NCBI RefSeq assembly: GCF_019263805.1
Contig: NZ_CP079195.1
Location: forward strand, 3,769,001 to 3,833,000
DNA from: Polaribacter sp. NJDZ03
GTDB lineage: Bacteria; Bacteroidota; Bacteroidia; Flavobacteriales; Flavobacteriaceae
Direction: 5' to 3'
DNA: 64,000 nt
A program made the translations under genes and the position numbers. Of the stretch, positions 1 to 9,889 are shown in pieces. Under the pieces are notes generated by a model, which worked only from the letters and a program-made list of their open reading frames with translations, made no database searches and was not told where the DNA came from. Position 1 is the first letter of the stretch, and each line of letters begins with the position of its first letter.

Positions 1-57
1 ATCAACTTGTAGTTGTAAAAATAAAACAAGTTTTTATGTGGTTAATTTAACATATAA

Positions 58-126
58 TTAAGGTAAATTAGTGTTAATGAGAGGTAAGATTCATAAAAAT
101 AAGGTGGTTTATTTTTTGGAAATTTG
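58..126 (+). promoter_or_regulatory. Putative regulon operator/promoter, site 1 (upstream of SusC-1)
   Basis: GGTAA starts at 62 and again at 83, i.e. 21 nt apart, and AAATTTG occupies 120-126. The same arrangement (two GRTAA copies 21 nt apart) recurs before six other transcription units in this window, four of the seven with a TTTG element ending 42-43 nt after the start of the second copy. I read it as an activator site placed just upstream of a Bacteroidetes-type promoter. A nearby imperfect inverted repeat (131-156, arms ATGAATTGAT and ATCAAATTCAT) may lie in the leader. Confidence 0.5.
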
Positions 127-187
127 AATAATGAATTGATTTTTTATCAAATTCATAATTTATAATAATTCAAAAAACCAATTAATT

Positions 188-3100
188 ATGAGAAAAAAAC
201 TATTTTTTGATAATAGTTCGTACGTATCCTTTATAAAACAATATAGGGTAATCGGACTATTATCAATTTGTTTAATCACATTTCCAGTGTTTGCAAATGC
301 AAGCTCATTAGAGGTAGATGATAACAATATTAATGAAGCTAGCTTTCAGCAAAATATTACTGGAACCGTTTCAGATGAGAGTGGACCAATCCCTGGGGTT
401 AGTGTTCAGGTAAAAGGAAGTACTACAGGTACTGTAACAGATTTTGATGGTAATTATTCTTTATCGGCAAAAGATGCAAATGCTACTTTAATATTTTCTT
501 ATATAGGTTATAAAACGCAAGAAGTTTTAGCCGGTGGTAAAGCAGTAGTAAACGTAACAATGTTACCAGATGTAGCAAGTTTAGATGAGGTTGTTATTGT
601 TGGTTATACTTCTAAGAAAAGAGGAGAATTAACAGGTTCTGTTAGTACATTAAAAGCAGAAGAAATAGAAAACACTTCTAATAGAGAAGTTGCTAAATCT
701 CTTTCTGGTAGGGTAACTGGTTTAATTGTTTCAGATAGAGGTGGTTATCCTGGTTCTAGTGGAGATGTGTCTTTATTAATTAGAGGGCAGTCTACACTAA
801 ACAATAATGCGCCTTTAATTTTAATTGATGGTGTGCAAACAGGTATTGATACATTTAATCAATTAGCACCACAAGATATAGCTAATTTAAGTGTCTTAAA
901 AGATGGGGCAGCAGCTATTTATGGTAATAGAGCAGCAAATGGTGTTATTATAGTAACTACAAGAAGAGGTAAATCTGGAAAAGCAAAAGTAAAGGTATCT
1001 ACTTCTTATAGTATTTCTTCATTTTCAGCATTTCCAAACTTAATGTCTTCAGAGCAATATGCAACTTATGAAAATGAAATTGCAGATAGAAAAGGAATTA
1101 CATTACCATTTACACAGTCAGATATAGATAAGTATGCTTCAGGTACCGATCCTATTAACTACCCAAGTACAGATTGGGCAGCGTTAACGTTTGCTAAAAA
1201 TGCACCAGAAACTAGAAATTCTATTTCTATTTCAGGAGGTAGTGAAAACGTAAAATACTTTGTAAGTGGAGACATGATGAGTAGAGAAGGTCTGTTTGCT
1301 TCTGGAGATTTAAATTTTAACCAAAGTCAATTGCGTTCTAACTTAGATGTTAAATTAACAGATGATATAAAGTTAAGTGCAGATATATCAGGTAGATTTT
1401 CAGAAAATAAACAACCAGGTGTAGATGCAAGTTTTATTTACAAGCATATTTATACAAATAGACCAACAGATGTTGGTGTGTATCCAAACGGGTTACCTGC
1501 TTGGGGTGGAGAAAATGGTGCAAACCCATTAGTAATGTCTAGTAATGAATCTGGGTTTACAAACCGAAAAGATACTGACTTAAGAAGTCGTTTTGCTATG
1601 GATTGGAAGTTAGATAAAATAACAAAAGGGTTAAGTTTTAATGGGTATGTTGGTTTAAGAAAAATGAATTACGACCAAAAATCTTTTTATACTCCTTGGA
1701 CAATTTATAGACTAGATCAAACCAGTGGAGATTATAATCCAGAAGTTGGTTTTTCTCAAAATGGTAAAGAAAATATTTTAAGAGATACTTTTTGGAAGTT
1801 TGATCAAACCTTATTAAATGCCACTTTAAGATATAGTACTACTATTAATGATGTACATTCTATAAATGGTTTTATTGGTTACGAGCAGCAAACATCACAA
1901 ACAAGTAGTTTTTATGCACAAAGCAGAAACCTACCTTCTGTAGACCTTCCGTATTTATTTGCAGGAGATCCAGAATCTCAACTAACGGATGGTTCTGCAA
2001 GTGAAGCAGCATCGTTAAGTTATTTAGGTTCTTTGTCTTATGATTATGATAAAAAATACTTTTTAGATTTAACATTACGTAGAGATGGTTCTAGTAGATT
2101 TAGTTCAGAGAATAGATTTGGTACTTTTTATAGTGTTGGTGGTTCTTGGGCTATTGGAAAAGAAAGTTTTTTAGAAAATGTTTCTTGGTTAAATTCTCTT
2201 AATTTAAGAAGTAGTTATGCTGTAATGGGGAATGATAGAATACCAGGATTTCAATTCTTATCTCAATATTCTTATGGTGGAGATTTTAATAATAACAACA
2301 CCAATACAAGACCAAATTATTATGCTTTTGGAGAGAATGGTATAACAAATAATGGTTACAGAACAGGTGTTGCGCCGAATCCAAATGTAACTTGGGAAAC
2401 TGCAATTATGAAAAACTTTGCTGTAACTTTTGCAATGTTTGATAATAGATTAACTGGAGAGGTAAATTATTTTTATCAGAATAGAAAAGATATCTTAGTA
2501 GACAATGGTGGTGAAGTTCCAGATTTTACAGGAGTACAATTACCAGATGAAAACTTAGGTAGAGTAGATAGTTATGGTGTTGAGGTTACTTTAGGTTGGG
2601 CAGATAAAATAGGTAATGTTGGATATAATTTAGGGTTTAATTTAACACAAGCCAAAAATAAGATTGTTTACTTACCGCAACCAGCAAATACACCAGATGC
2701 AATAAGATTAGAAGGAAGTCCTATTGGTTCTTATATTGTATACCCAACAGCGGGAATCTTTAAAGACCAAGCGCAAGTAGATGCTACTGAAGTAAAATTA
2801 TCAGGTACTGTAGAAGGAGAACCAATTTACTTAGATACAAATGGAGATTTAAAAATAGACGAGAATGATCGTGTTAGAAGACAAACTTCTAACGTGCCAC
2901 AAATACAATATGGTATTATAGGTGGTTTAAATTACAAGAACTTTAACTTTAGTTTCTTATTACAAGGGCAAGCCAAAGCAGAAGCATTAGTGTTTTTCGA
3001 TCAAGACGGGGCAAAGCCAGATTATGTGTTTAATCAAAGATGGACACCAGAAAACAGAAATGCAAGGTATCCAAGAGCTTTTGGTTTAAATGATACGTTT

Positions 3101-3388
3101 AGTGGTAATCAAAGTGATAATCCAGAAAATTTTCAAGGAGCAGATATTTGGATACATGATGCATCATTCTTAAGATTAAAAGAAATAGAATTAGGATATA
3201 CATTAACAAAAGAGAAAACAAAATTTGCAGATATTAAAATCTTTGCAAGAGGTTTTAACTTGTTAACTATGTTTTCAGAAATTCAAAAATTAGGATTAGA
3301 TCCAGAGGCAACAGGATACAATAACTTTAGAGGTGCAACATACCCTTCTTTAAAGATGTATACTTTCGGTTTAAATTTTACTTTTTAA
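188..3388 (+). CDS. SusC-like TonB-dependent outer-membrane transporter (SusC-1)
   Basis: This 1066-residue protein is a TonB-dependent outer-membrane porin that imports oligosaccharides together with its SusD lid. Visible parts are an N-terminal signal sequence with an unusually long n-region (hydrophobic core about residues 22-36), a carboxypeptidase-regulatory-like beta domain (about 56-128, with the GxVxDxxGPIPGVSVxVKG and TDFDGNYSL signatures), a TonB-box-like DEVVIVGY, a plug domain (LIRGQSTLNNNAPLILIDGV, then AAIYGNRAANGVIIVTT) and a long beta-barrel ending in an aromatic residue (LNFTF). Length is typical of SusC proteins. The SusD partner starts 18 nt after the stop. A GRTAA repeat site lies about 100 nt upstream. 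Substrate specificity cannot be read from sequence; the context suggests a sulfated galactan. Confidence 0.96.
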   Translation: MRKKLFFDNSSYVSFIKQYRVIGLLSICLITFPVFANASSLEVDDNNINEASFQQNITGTVSDESGPIPGVSVQVKGSTTGTVTDFDGNYSLSAKDANATLIFSYIGYKTQEVLAGGKAVVNVTMLPDVASLDEVVIVGYTSKKRGELTGSVSTLKAEEIENTSNREVAKSLSGRVTGLIVSDRGGYPGSSGDVSLLIRGQSTLNNNAPLILIDGVQTGIDTFNQLAPQDIANLSVLKDGAAAIYGNRAANGVIIVTTRRGKSGKAKVKVSTSYSISSFSAFPNLMSSEQYATYENEIADRKGITLPFTQSDIDKYASGTDPINYPSTDWAALTFAKNAPETRNSISISGGSENVKYFVSGDMMSREGLFASGDLNFNQSQLRSNLDVKLTDDIKLSADISGRFSENKQPGVDASFIYKHIYTNRPTDVGVYPNGLPAWGGENGANPLVMSSNESGFTNRKDTDLRSRFAMDWKLDKITKGLSFNGYVGLRKMNYDQKSFYTPWTIYRLDQTSGDYNPEVGFSQNGKENILRDTFWKFDQTLLNATLRYSTTINDVHSINGFIGYEQQTSQTSSFYAQSRNLPSVDLPYLFAGDPESQLTDGSASEAASLSYLGSLSYDYDKKYFLDLTLRRDGSSRFSSENRFGTFYSVGGSWAIGKESFLENVSWLNSLNLRSSYAVMGNDRIPGFQFLSQYSYGGDFNNNNTNTRPNYYAFGENGITNNGYRTGVAPNPNVTWETAIMKNFAVTFAMFDNRLTGEVNYFYQNRKDILVDNGGEVPDFTGVQLPDENLGRVDSYGVEVTLGWADKIGNVGYNLGFNLTQAKNKIVYLPQPANTPDAIRLEGSPIGSYIVYPTAGIFKDQAQVDATEVKLSGTVEGEPIYLDTNGDLKIDENDRVRRQTSNVPQIQYGIIGGLNYKNFNFSFLLQGQAKAEALVFFDQDGAKPDYVFNQRWTPENRNARYPRAFGLNDTFSGNQSDNPENFQGADIWIHDASFLRLKEIELGYTLTKEKTKFADIKIFARGFNLLTMFSEIQKLGLDPEATGYNNFRGATYPSLKMYTFGLNFTF

Positions 3389-3405
3389 CATAAAAAATAG
3401 ATACA

Positions 3406-5127
3406 ATGAAAAAAATAAAATTAATATATTTATTTGCAGCGATCGGCTTTTTCTCTATGATGAGTTGTGAAGATGTTTTAGATACAGACTCTTTAGATTC
3501 TTACCCTAGTGATTTAATCTTTAGTGATCCAGTGCAGTTAGAAAGAGTAGTGTATTCTGCCTACAACAGTACAGAGAGTTGGGGGTTAAACAAAAGTATT
3601 TGGTGGGCAAGAAGATATAATATCGAAGCAGGTTCTTTTGAAGCTAAGTTTAATTTTAAGAATTTAAATAGACTTGGTTTAAGTGGTAATGGATGGAATT
3701 CTCTTAACGTAGGAGATTTTAGAAATAAATGGAGAGACTATTTTCTTTTTGTAAATGAAATCAATCAATTTTTAAATAATGTTGATGATAGTGAAGCGAT
3801 GGCTGTAAATCCAGAAAAGGTTAATGGTCTAAAAGCAGAAATGAAATTTTTACGAGCTAATATCTACTCTAAAATGATTAAGATGTTTGGTGGTATACCA
3901 ATTTTTGAAACTGCATTTGGATTAGGGTCTGAATTTAATATTCCTAGAAATTCTTATGAAGAATGTGTTACTTTTATAGTAAAAGAATTAGATGAAGCTG
4001 CAGCTATTTTACCAGAAACAAGACCTGCATCAGAATTTGGTAGAGCTACAAAATTAGCAGCATTAGCAGTAAAGGCTCGTACTTTATTGTTTGCAGCTAG
4101 TAAATTACACGATCCTGCTACGTTACCAAGTGGTCCGTTATATGACTATGCAAAAGCAACAAAATGGAAAGATGCAGCAGATGCAGCAAAAGTAATAATT
4201 GATTTAGTAGGGGGAAGAGATTTAATTGCGACTCCAAATGCAGCAGCGTATCAAAAGTTGTTTTTATCAGCAAACCAAGATATTCTTTTTGCAAGACCTT
4301 ATGGAGAAACTTTATATGATTTTGGTTTAGATGTAAATTCGTTACCAGACCAAACACAGTCTCCAAGCGGTTATGGTGGTTGGGGTTTATCATCTCCAAC
4401 ACATAATTTTGCGTTAGAGTTTAATATGGCAGACGGTTCTACTACAAGTGGTGCTTCTTATGTTGCTGCAACTCCAAATGCAAATAGAGAGATGAGGTAT
4501 TATGCAGATTTAAATTATCAAGGTGCTATGTTTAGAGGTAGAGCTGTAGATTATGCTTTAGCAACAGATGCTTCACAGGCAGATGGGTTAGACTCTGCTA
4601 ACGGCTCTAGTGTTGGAAGTTCTGGAAATGATAATCATTCTTCTAAAACAGGATATAATATTAGAAAGTTTCAAGATGAAGAATTAACGACAACTACAGA
4701 TATTTCTGCTGGACGTCCTTATGTTTTATATCGTTTAGCAGAAGTATATTTAAATTATGCAGAAGCAAAAGCAGAAATGGGAGAAGATGCAGAAGCTAAA
4801 ATTTATTTAAACAAAGTTTCTACAAGAGCTTTACAACCAGCAATAACTTTAGGAGGAGATGCTCTTAAAGAAGCAATTAAAAGAGAAAGACGTATAGAAT
4901 TAGCTTTTGAAGGTCATAACTTTTGGGATGAAAGAAGATGGATGAATCCTGCTAATTTAGGATTTGATATTAAAGGATTGAAGTGGGAAAAAGGAGCTGC
5001 AGGAGTGGTAACGCACACAGAGTATAATGTTGTTACTAGACCTTGGTTTGATAAGCAATATTATTTACCAATTCCTAATCAAGAAATTCAAAAAGCATCA
5101 GCATTAATTCAGAATGATGGTTATTAA
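3406..5127 (+). CDS. SusD/RagB-family glycan-binding lipoprotein (SusD-1)
   Basis: This is the surface lipoprotein that caps the SusC-1 pore and binds glycan. It has a lipoprotein signal ending in SMMSC (lipidated Cys21) followed by acidic residues (EDVLDTD), typical of surface-exposed Bacteroidetes lipoproteins. The RagB/SusD helical region with TPR-like segments includes LKAEMKFLRANIYSKMIKMFGGIPIF. The C-terminal SusD signature, ERRIELAFEGHNFWDERRW, lies near residues 498-516. The 573-residue length is normal. It follows SusC-1 by 18 nt and is closed by a strong terminator at 5170, so SusC-1/SusD-1 form a two-gene unit. Confidence 0.95.
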   Translation: MKKIKLIYLFAAIGFFSMMSCEDVLDTDSLDSYPSDLIFSDPVQLERVVYSAYNSTESWGLNKSIWWARRYNIEAGSFEAKFNFKNLNRLGLSGNGWNSLNVGDFRNKWRDYFLFVNEINQFLNNVDDSEAMAVNPEKVNGLKAEMKFLRANIYSKMIKMFGGIPIFETAFGLGSEFNIPRNSYEECVTFIVKELDEAAAILPETRPASEFGRATKLAALAVKARTLLFAASKLHDPATLPSGPLYDYAKATKWKDAADAAKVIIDLVGGRDLIATPNAAAYQKLFLSANQDILFARPYGETLYDFGLDVNSLPDQTQSPSGYGGWGLSSPTHNFALEFNMADGSTTSGASYVAATPNANREMRYYADLNYQGAMFRGRAVDYALATDASQADGLDSANGSSVGSSGNDNHSSKTGYNIRKFQDEELTTTTDISAGRPYVLYRLAEVYLNYAEAKAEMGEDAEAKIYLNKVSTRALQPAITLGGDALKEAIKRERRIELAFEGHNFWDERRWMNPANLGFDIKGLKWEKGAAGVVTHTEYNVVTRPWFDKQYYLPIPNQEIQKASALIQNDGY

Positions 5128-5169
5128 AATATTTTTTATTTCATAGTAGAATTATTTGAATTTGATTTG

Positions 5170-5204
5170 AGAAAATGCTGAGGATATATTCCTCAGCATT
5201 TTCT
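5170..5204 (+). terminator. Intrinsic terminator after SusC-1/SusD-1
   Basis: Perfect 14-bp stem (GAAAATGCTGAGGA pairing with TCCTCAGCATTTTC) with a 5-nt loop, extended by one A-T pair, 43 nt after the SusD stop. It is nearly symmetrical. Confidence 0.85.
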
Positions 5205-5263
5205 ATTAAACAAAATTAGAGGTTAGTATCATTAAAAAAAACTTAACACAAAATATAAAATCG

Positions 5264-6571
5264 ATGCCGAAAAAGGTAAAAACAACAAAAAAAAGATATA
5301 ACATGCTCGCCCTTATTTTTGGAACAGTTGTTATCAATTATTTAGATAGAACTAATATTTCTGTTGCAGCATCTGCAATTAGTGAATCTTTAGAGCTTTC
5401 TACAGTACAAATGGGATTAATTTTTTCAGTTTTTGGTATTGCTTATGCTGCTTTACAAATTCCTGGAGGAATTATTGTAGATAAAGTAAGGTTACGGTTT
5501 TTGTATGCATTTATGCTATTGATGTGGTCTATAGCAACCTTGTTTCAAGGGTTTGTAAATTCATTTAAACTTTTATTAGGTTTAAGAGCTGGTATTGGAG
5601 TTTTCGAAGCACCATCTTATCCTGCAAATAATGCTATTGTTACCAAATGGTTTCCAGAAACCGAAAGAGCATCTGCCATTGCCATTTATACTTCGGGGCA
5701 ATTTATTGGTTTGGCGTTTCTGTTTCCTTTGTTAACTATAATTCAGGACAAAGTTGGTTGGAGAGGACTTTTAATCATTTCTGGAATTATAGGGATACTG
5801 TGGTCTGTTGTTTGGTATATCTTTTATAGAGATCCAGATCAGCACAAAACAGTAAGTGAGTCTGAGTTAAAGTTAATTAGTGATGGAGGTGGATTTACAC
5901 AAAAGAAAAAAGAGGCTGTTGTAAAAGAAAAGTTTAATTGGAATGATTTTTACGAAGCATTTAAACATCGTAAATTATGGGGGATTTACATTGGTCAGTT
6001 TTGTATGGGATCTATGTCTATTTTCTTTTTAACTTGGTTTCCTACCTATTTAGTAGAATACAGAGGGTTAGATTTTATACAATCTGGTTTTTTAGCTTCC
6101 ATACCGTTTTTAGCTGCTTTTTGTGGTGTTTTACTAGCAGGTTTTTCTTCGGATTTTTTAATCAAAAAAGGAAAATCGCCAGAGTTTGCAAGAAAATTAC
6201 CTGTTCTAATAGGCTTGTCTTTATCAACCTTAATTATAGGAGCTAATTTTACAGATAGTACATTTTACATCATTTTATTTTTAACAATTGCCTTTTTTGG
6301 AAACGGTTTAGCGTCCATCACTTGGATCTTTGTTTCCCTAATAGCACCCAAAAGAATTATTGGTTTGGTAGGAGGTGTTTTTAATTTAATTGGAGGGTTA
6401 TCCGCAGTTATTGTTCCATCTGCAATAGGATTTTTAGTACAAGATGGAGATTTTAGTCCGGCTTTGTTTTTCATCGGAGCTTTAACATTAATAGGGTTTT
6501 TATCCTTCTTGTTTGTAGTAGGAAAAGTAGAAAGAATAGAATTAAAAGAAGTAACACAAGATAGTATATAA
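5264..6571 (+). CDS. MFS transporter, anion:cation symporter (hexuronate/galactonate-like) family
   Basis: An inner-membrane major facilitator protein of 435 residues with about 12 hydrophobic segments. The N-terminal NYLDRTNISVA motif, GLIFSVFGIAYAALQIPGG and the EAPSYPANNAIVTKWFPETERASA loop are characteristic of the ACS family (ExuT/GudP/DgoT relatives), which carry hexuronates, galactonate or other sugar acids. Its stop codon overlaps the start of the next gene, an enolase-superfamily acid-sugar dehydratase (TAATG overlap), so the two are translationally coupled. Uptake of an acidic or anhydro-sugar and its dehydration is the likely shared job. The ATG at 5264 is preceded by an A-rich leader and follows the terminator of the previous unit. 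Confidence 0.9.
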   Translation: MPKKVKTTKKRYNMLALIFGTVVINYLDRTNISVAASAISESLELSTVQMGLIFSVFGIAYAALQIPGGIIVDKVRLRFLYAFMLLMWSIATLFQGFVNSFKLLLGLRAGIGVFEAPSYPANNAIVTKWFPETERASAIAIYTSGQFIGLAFLFPLLTIIQDKVGWRGLLIISGIIGILWSVVWYIFYRDPDQHKTVSESELKLISDGGGFTQKKKEAVVKEKFNWNDFYEAFKHRKLWGIYIGQFCMGSMSIFFLTWFPTYLVEYRGLDFIQSGFLASIPFLAAFCGVLLAGFSSDFLIKKGKSPEFARKLPVLIGLSLSTLIIGANFTDSTFYIILFLTIAFFGNGLASITWIFVSLIAPKRIIGLVGGVFNLIGGLSAVIVPSAIGFLVQDGDFSPALFFIGALTLIGFLSFLFVVGKVERIELKEVTQDSI

Positions 6572-7731
6572 TGAAAATAACAGCAATAAAAACATACCCT
6601 GTAAACATTGCGGGTAGAAGTCAGTTAAACGTAAAAGTAGAAACAGAAACCGGTATTTATGGTTGGGGAGCATCCGGATTAACAGGTAGAGAATTGGCGG
6701 TAATTGGTGCTTTAGATCATTTTAGACCTTTGTTAATTGGTAAAGATGCGCGTCAAATAGGTGCTATTTGGCAAGACTTGTATAGAGGTCAGTATTTTGA
6801 AGGTGGTAGAGTTTTAACCGCTGCAATTTCTGCGATAGATATGGCTTTGTATGATATTAAAGGGAAAGATTTAGGAGTTCCTGTTTATGAGTTATTAGGA
6901 GGAAAGCAGCGAGACTATGTAGAGTGTTTTGCTTCTTTACGTTTTAGTAGCAAAGAAGAATTAATTAACAGAGCTAAAGTTTTATTGAAGGAAGGATGGA
7001 AGATGTTGCGCTTAGCACCTGCGGAATATGAAGAAGGAAAATTTGCGTCTGTTTTTGAACCGAGACAATCTATTGCCATTATTGCAGAGTGGTTAATTGA
7101 GTTGAGAAAAGAAGTAGGTACTGCAGCGGTAATTGGTATCGATTATCACCACAGATTAACAGTGCCAGAAACCATTTCTTTTTTACAGAGAATGCCTGTT
7201 GGAACCATCGATTTTATAGAAGAGCCTATTCGTGATGAATCTCCAGAAGCTTATGAAACACTTAGAAAAATGACCAATGTTCCTTTTGCAATTGGAGAAG
7301 AATTTGCGAGTAAATGGCAGTTTTTACCATACTTAGAAAGAGGTATTACACAGTTTGCAAGAATTGATGTGTGCAACGTTGGTGGAATTACAGAGGCAAT
7401 GAAAGTGGCTTCTATGGCAGAATCTCATTATATAGATTTAATGCCGCACAACCCAATAGGACCTATTTGTACAGCAGCTACGTTACATGTGGCAGCTGCA
7501 AGTCCTAATTTTAGTTGGTTAGAAGAAATGAATACGCATGTAGAAAACCCTGGTTTAGATGATGCTAATTATTATCCAATACAACCACAAATAGACGGAA
7601 CTCGTTATAAATTGACTGATGCACCAGGTTTAGGTGTCGATTTTAATGAGGAATTGGCAATAAAAGAGGGGTTTAAAATGGTAGAAGCACCTCGTTTAAA
7701 AAAAGAGGATGGTTCTTTTACCAATTGGTAA
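6571..7731 (+). CDS. Enolase-superfamily acid-sugar dehydratase (D-galactonate dehydratase-like)
   Basis: A cytoplasmic (beta/alpha)7beta-barrel enzyme of 386 residues. Metal-binding positions fit the mandelate racemase/GalD pattern: Asp191 (GIDYHH), Glu217 (FIEEPI) and Glu243 (AIGEEF). His193 sits where galactonate/mannonate dehydratases have the catalytic His of DFHGR, and His293 (MPHNPIGP) matches the PHxPxGP motif. The N-terminal capping domain is intact. This supports dehydration of a sugar acid to a 2-keto-3-deoxy acid, possibly a galactonate-type intermediate of galactan catabolism. It is one of two enolase-superfamily enzymes in the locus; the other (46.3 kb) carries a KxK motif and probably does a different step. 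Coupled by a 1-nt overlap to the upstream transporter. Confidence 0.87.
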   Translation: MKITAIKTYPVNIAGRSQLNVKVETETGIYGWGASGLTGRELAVIGALDHFRPLLIGKDARQIGAIWQDLYRGQYFEGGRVLTAAISAIDMALYDIKGKDLGVPVYELLGGKQRDYVECFASLRFSSKEELINRAKVLLKEGWKMLRLAPAEYEEGKFASVFEPRQSIAIIAEWLIELRKEVGTAAVIGIDYHHRLTVPETISFLQRMPVGTIDFIEEPIRDESPEAYETLRKMTNVPFAIGEEFASKWQFLPYLERGITQFARIDVCNVGGITEAMKVASMAESHYIDLMPHNPIGPICTAATLHVAAASPNFSWLEEMNTHVENPGLDDANYYPIQPQIDGTRYKLTDAPGLGVDFNEELAIKEGFKMVEAPRLKKEDGSFTNW

Positions 7732-7845
7732 AATACGCATGTTAAAATAACTTACAAGGTTTCTAAAACGGTGCAGGAAAATCAAATAATTCAAATTCAC
7801 TTTACGTGATATTCTGTTTATTAAGACAGATAATACATACAGTCA

Positions 7846-7888
7846 GTTCGAGTGAAATTTCTTTTTTCAGAAATTTTGTATCAAGAAC
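7846..7888. repeat. Palindromic intergenic repeat
   Basis: GTTCGAGTG (7846-7854) and GTATCAAGAAC (7878-7888) bracket an inner hairpin (AAATTTCT / AGAAATTT). I recognise this layout as a common dispersed palindromic element of flavobacterial intergenic DNA. The rest of the 7732-7952 gap shows nothing else I can name, apart from an imperfect half (ACAAGGTTTCTAAAAC, near 7755) of the palindrome family also seen at 27477 and 32278. Confidence 0.5.
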
Positions 7889-7952
7889 CTTTGTTTTAAA
7901 AGATGATTAATTTGTATCAAAAAAAATAATTTCTATCATAAAATACTAAAAC

Positions 7953-9731
7953 ATGAATAAAAATTTAATTTTAATACTGATGCTTTTCGGATTTATTTCT
8001 GTTGAAAAGACATCAGCACAAAAAAGACCAAATATTATCATTATGATGAGTGATGATCAAGGTTATGGAGATATAGGCGGACACGGAAATCCGTATTTAA
8101 AAACACCAAATATGGAGAAAATAGGGAAAGAAGGTGTAGAAATGACACATTTTTTTAGTTATCCAAACTGTTCTGCATCAAGAGCAGCATTACTAACGGG
8201 GAGATATCCTTACAGAACAGGCGTTACAGCGGTTACACAAGTAGATCATTTTATGCACACTACAGAAACTACTATTGCTGAGGTTTTATCTGAAAATGGG
8301 TATAAAACAGGAATCTTCGGAAAGTGGCATTTAGGTGATAATGCACCAATGAGACCAACAGATCAAGGTTTTCAAGAAGCTTTGGTGCATAAAGGTGGCG
8401 GAATCGGGCAAGCTGCAGGTCCTGCTGGAAACACGTATTTCGACCCGATTTTAGAACACAATAATGTATCAACTAAATACAAAGGATATTGCGATGATAT
8501 TTTTACAGACGCAGCATTAGATTTTATGAGTAAAAAAGACGGAAAACCATTTTTTACATATCTAGCAACTAATTTACCTCATTTTCCACTACAGGTTCCC
8601 GATGAGAGAGCGGCTCCTTTTAGAAAAATGGGTTTGCATGAAGACAATGCGCTTACGTACGGTATGATTGATAATATTGATTATAATGTGGGGAGAGTTT
8701 TAAGTAAATTAAAAGAATTAGGAATTGAAGATAATACGATTGTTATTTTTCTTTCTGATAATGGGCCAAGAACAAGAAGGACTAAGAACGATCATTATCC
8801 TGGAAGATGGGTTGCTAATTTAAGAGGAACCAAAACAAGTGTTTATGATGCTGGTATTCGTGTGCCTTTTTATGTGAAATGGCCGGGAAAAATCAGGCCA
8901 AAAAATAAAACAGCAACTATGGGGGCAATTATAGATTTGTTTCCAACTTTGTTGGATGCGGCTAAAGTTGCATCACCAAAAAACAGAAAGATAGACGGAA
9001 CTTCTTTATTGCCACTTTGGACTAAAAACGATACAGAAAGTTTACAAGAACGTGATTTTGTTGTGCAAATGCATTACGGACCAACACCTTTTAAATACAT
9101 GCACTTTAGCTTAAGAACTCCAAAGTATAAATTGGTAAGTCCGCATGATTCTCCACACGGAATTGTACATCAACCTACAGATTTCGAGTTAAAAAATGTG
9201 GTTAAAAACTTAGAATTGTATGATGTAGAGAACGACCCAAGTGAAAGAATAAACATTGCAAAAGAGCATCCATCAATTGTAAATGAAATGTTAAGTCGAT
9301 ATGAAAATTGGTTTGATGAGGTAACGGAAGAAAGAGATGCAAGAGGAATTCAGAAAATTTATTTAGGAAATAAAATACAGCCTCATGTTAATTTATCTCG
9401 TTTCGATTGGGGAGGCCCGCGTGTAATTTCTCGTTTCGATTATGGAGGTCCAAGAGTTGTAGAAGACAATCAATTAGGGTATTGGCAAGTAAAAACAGAA
9501 GAAGGAGTTTACAATGTTTCTTATGATTTACCTATCTTAGAAAACGGAGGAGTTGCCCATTTAAAATATGGGAAAGTTCATTTGAAGTTACCGTTAAACA
9601 AGAATCAAAAAAGAATAGTTTTTAAAAATGTAAAACTTCCAAAAGGAGAAGGTAATTTTCATGCGTATATTAAAGCAGATAGGTTGCCTGTTGGCCCTCT
9701 TTTTGTAGATGTGGTTCGTTTAGACTTATAA
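7953..9731 (+). CDS. S1-family sulfatase with C-terminal beta extension
   Basis: A secreted sulfatase of 592 residues that should remove sulfate esters from the galactan. A signal peptide (about residues 1-22, ending TSAQ) precedes the KRPNIIIMMSDDQGYGD metal site (Asp34, Asp35). The formylglycine motif is C73-S-A-S-R. FGKWHLG and the later LSDNGPRTRR (Asp-Asn metal ligands) complete the arylsulfatase core, and DxxSER-type residues (YDVENDPSERINIA) end it. A further ~120 residues form a C-terminal beta-rich domain. Inside this extension SRFDWGGPRVI is followed at once by SRFDYGGPRVV, an 11-residue tandem duplication. It stands alone between two non-coding gaps. Activity needs a formylglycine-generating or anSME enzyme, which is not in this window. 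Confidence 0.93.
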   Translation: MNKNLILILMLFGFISVEKTSAQKRPNIIIMMSDDQGYGDIGGHGNPYLKTPNMEKIGKEGVEMTHFFSYPNCSASRAALLTGRYPYRTGVTAVTQVDHFMHTTETTIAEVLSENGYKTGIFGKWHLGDNAPMRPTDQGFQEALVHKGGGIGQAAGPAGNTYFDPILEHNNVSTKYKGYCDDIFTDAALDFMSKKDGKPFFTYLATNLPHFPLQVPDERAAPFRKMGLHEDNALTYGMIDNIDYNVGRVLSKLKELGIEDNTIVIFLSDNGPRTRRTKNDHYPGRWVANLRGTKTSVYDAGIRVPFYVKWPGKIRPKNKTATMGAIIDLFPTLLDAAKVASPKNRKIDGTSLLPLWTKNDTESLQERDFVVQMHYGPTPFKYMHFSLRTPKYKLVSPHDSPHGIVHQPTDFELKNVVKNLELYDVENDPSERINIAKEHPSIVNEMLSRYENWFDEVTEERDARGIQKIYLGNKIQPHVNLSRFDWGGPRVISRFDYGGPRVVEDNQLGYWQVKTEEGVYNVSYDLPILENGGVAHLKYGKVHLKLPLNKNQKRIVFKNVKLPKGEGNFHAYIKADRLPVGPLFVDVVRLDL

Positions 9732-9751
9732 TTTAATTAAAAGTTAATTGT

Positions 9752-9818
9752 AAGGTAAAATAGGGTTAAGAGTTGGTAAATTTAATTAACAGATTAAGTC
9801 TGAATTAGGTTTACTTTG
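9752..9818 (+). promoter_or_regulatory. Putative regulon operator/promoter, site 2
   Basis: GGTAA starts at 9754 (in AAGGTAAAAT) and at 9775 (in TTGGTAAATT), exactly 21 nt apart, with TACTTTG at 9812-9818. It precedes the transporter/GH16/sulfatase/GH127 operon that starts at 9890. Confidence 0.55.
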
Positions 9819-9889
9819 TTTGCTAGACAATTATTGTCGTTATAAAAATAATTGGCAGTAAAAGAGTCAATTAACTAAATAATCATAAA

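Noticed and set aside
4118..4402. 94-codon minus-strand frame rich in Leu/His
   Set aside because: Antisense shadow of SusD-1; the low-complexity Leu/His/Asn content is typical of reversed AT-rich codons.
5977..6246. Hydrophobic plus-strand frame inside the first MFS gene
   Set aside because: Out-of-frame reading of a membrane protein gene; Phe/Trp-rich artefact with no independent signal.
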